A DNA stretch of 64,000 bases from positions 1-64,000 of the forward strand of contig CAIQOO010000032.1 in assembly GCA_903873485.1 (NCBI GenBank), read 5' to 3'. The DNA is from an uncultured beta proteobacterium (GTDB taxonomy: Bacteria; Pseudomonadota; Gammaproteobacteria; Burkholderiales; Burkholderiaceae_C). The notes under the pieces were generated by a model. The model was not told the origin of the DNA and searched no databases. It saw nothing but the letters and a program-made list of their open reading frames with translations. Made by a program: the position numbers and the translations under genes. Below, piece after piece: positions 61,487 to 64,000 of this stretch. Positions within the stretch are counted from its first letter, which is position 1. Every line of letters begins with the position of its first letter.

Positions 61487-61567
61487 GTCGCTGGCTGCAT
61501 CGCCGGGTCGGCCAGTGTTGGCTGGCACCATGCCGGATATTGATCACAACGTTATTGGCCGTCGAAT

Positions 61568-61736
61568 GAGCGGGTGGTGCTCGACACCCGCACCGAAATG
61601 CTGCACGGGCTGTCAGAAGAGCAGCAAAAAAGTCTGTCAGTGATGTTGCAAACCGTGAAGTCAAATCTGCTTGCGGAGCTGGAGATGGATCGGTCGCAGC
61701 TTCACGACCAACGACTCGAAGACGGCACAAGCTGAC
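61568..61736 (+). pseudogene. Duplicated 3' end of the marR gene
   Basis: Nearly identical to 28187-28352, encoding GVVLDTRTEMLHGLSEEQQ-type sequence through HDQRLEDGTS and the stop. The DNA-binding domain is absent. Adjacent on the right to an IS3 transposase remnant, so probably moved with a mobile element or by recombination. Confidence 0.88.
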
Positions 61737-61816
61737 AACAACACCGAGCGTCCGCATCAGTCGCTTGAATACAAAACGCCTGATGTGGTGTATGCCGATG
61801 CCAGTGGCGGGGGTTC
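61737..61816 (+). pseudogene. IS3-family transposase C-terminal remnant
   Basis: NNTERPHQSLEYKTPDVVYA is the standard end of the rve integrase domain of IS3 OrfB (YNxxRPHxxLxxxTPxxxY). Nothing of the transposase remains upstream; the marR fragment joins directly. Marks a former insertion. Confidence 0.85.
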
Positions 61817-61859
61817 ATGGCAGCCTGCGCTTGTCCGGCACGGGCTGCAGCAATGCTTG

Positions 61860-62078
61860 TCAATGAATCGCCGCCGCCACAATGATGCAGATGCCCAGCG
61901 ACATGGCGGCCACCACCATGCCAAGGGCCTGGTTTTGTTTTTCGACAATCTCTTCCCACAGGTTGTAAGGCGTGAGCTTGTCGATGATGATGAAACACAA
62001 CCAGAAGATGATCACCCCCAACAGGGCAAACACCAGCGAGCCCAGCAAAACGCCCGGTTTGATCCATTCCATACCCAT
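61860..62078 (-). CDS. DUF350 membrane protein
   Basis: 72 residues from MGMEWIKPGVLL (AAGGAGATCAGC upstream). Two membrane helices, GVLLGSLVFALLGVIIFWLCFIIIDKL and LGMVVAAMSLGICIIVAAAIH, with the family loop TPYNLWEEIVEKQNQA. DUF350 proteins (YjfL type) occur with PspA-like and SPFH genes in membrane-stress clusters. It lies 40 bases after the DUF4178 gene on the same strand. Confidence 0.85.
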   Translation of the reverse strand: MGMEWIKPGVLLGSLVFALLGVIIFWLCFIIIDKLTPYNLWEEIVEKQNQALGMVVAAMSLGICIIVAAAIH

Positions 62079-62118
62079 GCTGATCTCCTTCTTTAAAAAT
62101 GTCCATCGGTGCCGCCCG

Positions 62119-63759
62119 TCATTTGTGCGAGCCACCGCCAGAAAACCCGCCAAATGCACCGCCCGAACTGCGCGAGTTCGATGATGTGCAATTTTCTACC
62201 TTGGGGTCACAACTTGAGCACCGGCTGATGATGACAGACAGCAGTATCAGTAATAAAAAAATCACGATCAGGGTGCGCACACTCATGGCGCTACCCAGGC
62301 TGACCGGGCCGACATCGCTGCGCTTGAGCAGATCTTTTTTTGCTTCAAGCTTGAACGCCTTGGCGACTGCCTCGCTGTCAATCTTGCCACCCACCGACCA
62401 GACTACTTCAGATGCCGACTGCTCCATCGACAACAGGCTCGCACCGCTGGCAAAGTCTTGGTTGCTGGTCTTTTGGCCACGTGTCACCTGCCAGTAAAAC
62501 TCGCCCAAGGCGTAACTGGTTTCGGCCTGGTAGCTTTCCTTGAGCTTGTAATCGGTGCCCAGATAGCTGGCACTCTGGCCATTGCGACCGAGTACCGGCG
62601 CTCCGGTGGCAGGCTTGACCACACTCCAGCCTATCGTCGAATCGACCAGAAAGGTAAAACCGCGCTTCTGGTTGTAAAGCAGATACTCTTCCCAGCCAAA
62701 TTGTTCGTCGGGGTCGCTCGGATCGGTGCCGATGCGATGCTGGAAACCGACCACCTGCCAGGAGGCACCCTGCAACTGACCGATGCTGCCGATGGCAATC
62801 AGGGGCTGCACCGGTTCATCCTGAAGGGCGTGTTTCAATTCGCCACCGATGCCTTGCGACACGTCGATCAGGCTGTTGCAAGAGGTGCAGGTGACGCTTT
62901 GGCTGCTGGCCAGCGTCACCGCCACGCTGGCACCACAATTGGGGCAGTTGAACTGGCGGCCGACTTCGGTCTTGACCGATTCATCGCGCAGGCCGGTGAG
63001 CTTGAGCGCCTCCAGTTCAACTGGTTCACCCAGCGTCACCGTCGGCGGCTGGGTGCTGTAGTCAATGCTCAGCACCCGGCCAGCGGGCGCCGCCCGTGTG
63101 CCAGCCTGATCGGTGCTGGCATCCTGGTCTGCCGCCGATGTTGCCGTGGCACCCAGGTTGCGGCCAATCATGCTGCTGCCATCCGCAGCAGGGGCAACTG
63201 GCGCCGCCTTCGGCGCAGCACCCTGACTGCGCAACTCCACCAGGGCAAACGGCTGGCCCAAAGGCGGCAGATGCGGCAACTCGCCCTGCGCTGACAGCAG
63301 CAGCACCTGCTGGTTGGAGGCCACGCTAAACGACTCGCCATTGATGGCGGTGCTGGCACCGAGCCGAAAACGCTCGGCCGCCGGCATCTCGCGCGACAGG
63401 TTTTGCGCGATGGCAAAAACGTAGGCGCCGTTGTCTTCGCTTAGATAAGCGCTGCTGCCGTCGGCCAGCACTGCATGCCACTCGGTCCAGGTGCCCTCGG
63501 CGTATTTGTATTGCAGCCGCCCGACCAGCGTAAAGGCCTGGCCGCGCCAGGTACCCGAGGTTTGCAACTGCAGCGGGCTGTGGTCGTCAAACAGCTCGGC
63601 CATTTTGCCAATGCGCGACAGCACCTCGCCATTGCGCACAATGCTGCTTTGGCAGTAGCCGCAGACCGCATGGGTCGATTGGGCGCTGGCAAAATCGACC
63701 GGCGCACCACAGCCCGGGCAGGGTGCCCGGTAGGCGCGCTGGGTCGGTGAACCAGCCAT
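62119..63759 (-). CDS. DUF4178-domain protein with zinc ribbons and one C-terminal membrane helix
   Basis: 546 residues. N-terminal zinc ribbon (CPGCGAPVDFASAQSTHAVCGYC), a DUF4178 repeat about 55-180 (WRGQAFTLVGRLQYKYAEGTWTEWHAVLADGSSAYL), a second zinc ribbon about 270-295 (FNCPNCGASV ... VTCTSC), a second DUF4178 unit about 315-450 (WQVVGFQHRIG, FGWEEYLLYNQKRGFTFLVDS), a membrane helix near 500 (TLIVIFLLLILLSVIIS) and a Cys/Gly/Ser-rich tail. Probably cytoplasmic with a membrane anchor. Molecular function unknown; it keeps company with DUF350 and SPFH/SHOCT proteins. Confidence 0.85.
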   Translation of the reverse strand: MAGSPTQRAYRAPCPGCGAPVDFASAQSTHAVCGYCQSSIVRNGEVLSRIGKMAELFDDHSPLQLQTSGTWRGQAFTLVGRLQYKYAEGTWTEWHAVLADGSSAYLSEDNGAYVFAIAQNLSREMPAAERFRLGASTAINGESFSVASNQQVLLLSAQGELPHLPPLGQPFALVELRSQGAAPKAAPVAPAADGSSMIGRNLGATATSAADQDASTDQAGTRAAPAGRVLSIDYSTQPPTVTLGEPVELEALKLTGLRDESVKTEVGRQFNCPNCGASVAVTLASSQSVTCTSCNSLIDVSQGIGGELKHALQDEPVQPLIAIGSIGQLQGASWQVVGFQHRIGTDPSDPDEQFGWEEYLLYNQKRGFTFLVDSTIGWSVVKPATGAPVLGRNGQSASYLGTDYKLKESYQAETSYALGEFYWQVTRGQKTSNQDFASGASLLSMEQSASEVVWSVGGKIDSEAVAKAFKLEAKKDLLKRSDVGPVSLGSAMSVRTLIVIFLLLILLSVIISRCSSCDPKVENCTSSNSRSSGGAFGGFSGGGSHK

Positions 63760-63792
63760 GACGGTTAGCCTGATTGGCCAGCGTTGGTCTGC

Positions 63793-64000
63793 TTAAACCA
63801 GCTTTTTCAGCAACTCGGATTTTTTGGCATCAAATTCTTCTTGCGTCAGGATGCCTTTGGCCTTGAGTTCGCCCAGCTTTTCCAGCGTGGCCATCACGTC
63901 TTCGGCCTTCATGCCAACCGGGGCGGCAGCCGCTGCAGGTGCTGCTGCGTGTGGCGGCTGCAAACCAGCGGCGAGGTTTTGCGCCAGCACCTGGCCTAAT
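63793..64000 (-). CDS. SHOCT-domain protein, C-terminal part (cut by window edge)
   Basis: Partial: the frame is open to the window end. Visible residues read LGQVLAQNLAAGLQPPHAAA, an Ala/Pro linker and then a SHOCT domain (MATLEKLGELKAKGILTQEEFDAKKSELLKKL). A Gly/Ala linker before a C-terminal SHOCT is common in SPFH-domain proteins found beside DUF4178 genes, so that is the likely identity. Confidence 0.75.
   Translation of the reverse strand, partial: LGQVLAQNLAAGLQPPHAAAPAAAAAPVGMKAEDVMATLEKLGELKAKGILTQEEFDAKKSELLKKLV

Overview
The window looks like chromosomal DNA from a betaproteobacterium of the order Burkholderiales, most likely a Comamonadaceae relative of Rhodoferax or Polaromonas. 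This placement is inferred from high G+C coding bias, gene content (TRAP transporters, a NAD-epimerase/SPW/VKOR-like fusion, DUF4178/DUF350 genes) and a dispersed ~45-60 bp intergenic repeat that I recall from that family. No rRNA, tRNA or CRISPR array was seen.

Layout. 1-294: a short element with 16-bp inverted ends cutting a histidine-kinase remnant. 406-6115: a reductive pyrimidine/hydantoin degradation cluster (BMP-type binding protein, N-carbamoyl amidohydrolase, dihydropyrimidinase), split by an Eco29kI-type restriction-modification pair. 6296-13362: a small membrane protein, a DnaA-box-like cluster, an acyl-CoA synthetase, a complete TRAP transporter and an NhaR-like regulator. 13444-18491: a decayed type I restriction locus with an intact hsdR, a DUF2281/PIN toxin-antitoxin pair, and remnants of hsdS and hsdM joined by a deletion. 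18666-23515: a stress-type cluster in which two TerB-like paralogues flank a PsiE-like membrane protein, the epimerase/SPW/VKOR-like fusion and an HPF-like ribosome-associated protein; two of the transcription units share an upstream 19-bp motif. 23516-28351: a debris region, PEP carboxylase, beta-carbonic anhydrase and a divergent MarR regulator.

28418-51467, all on the minus strand, is the core. A soluble-type [NiFe] hydrogenase (hupH-like gene, small subunit, large subunit) comes first. It is followed by an unusual secreted c-type-haem/PKD protein and a small secreted protein, then the maturation genes hyaD, hypF, hypC, hypD, hypE, hypA and hypB. An RNase D-like exonuclease gene sits between hypD and hypE. 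Eight bases or so after hypB a hybrid type II secretion/type IV pilus-like operon begins: pseudopilin, GspF, GspE, PilM-, PilN-, PilO- and PilP-like proteins, a secretin with a C-terminal cohesin-like domain, and three more pseudopilins. A near-consensus sigma-54 promoter lies upstream of the hydrogenase operon.

51872-54992 supplies nickel: the NikR repressor and a NikMN-Q-O ECF transporter. 55163-57120 is an OmpR/QseB-type two-component system, divergent from a 1372-residue RTX/cadherin-like secreted protein (57368-61486). 61561-61816 is a scar made of a duplicated marR 3' end joined to an IS3 transposase remnant. The window ends with a DUF350, DUF4178 and SHOCT-tail cluster that probably acts at the membrane.

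The least ordinary items are the hydrogenase operon that carries a PKD/haem protein in place of a cytochrome b, the cohesin-secretin export system directly behind it, the VKOR-like domain that lacks its cysteines, and the dispersed repeat family, one copy of which lies in frame inside the nickel transporter gene.
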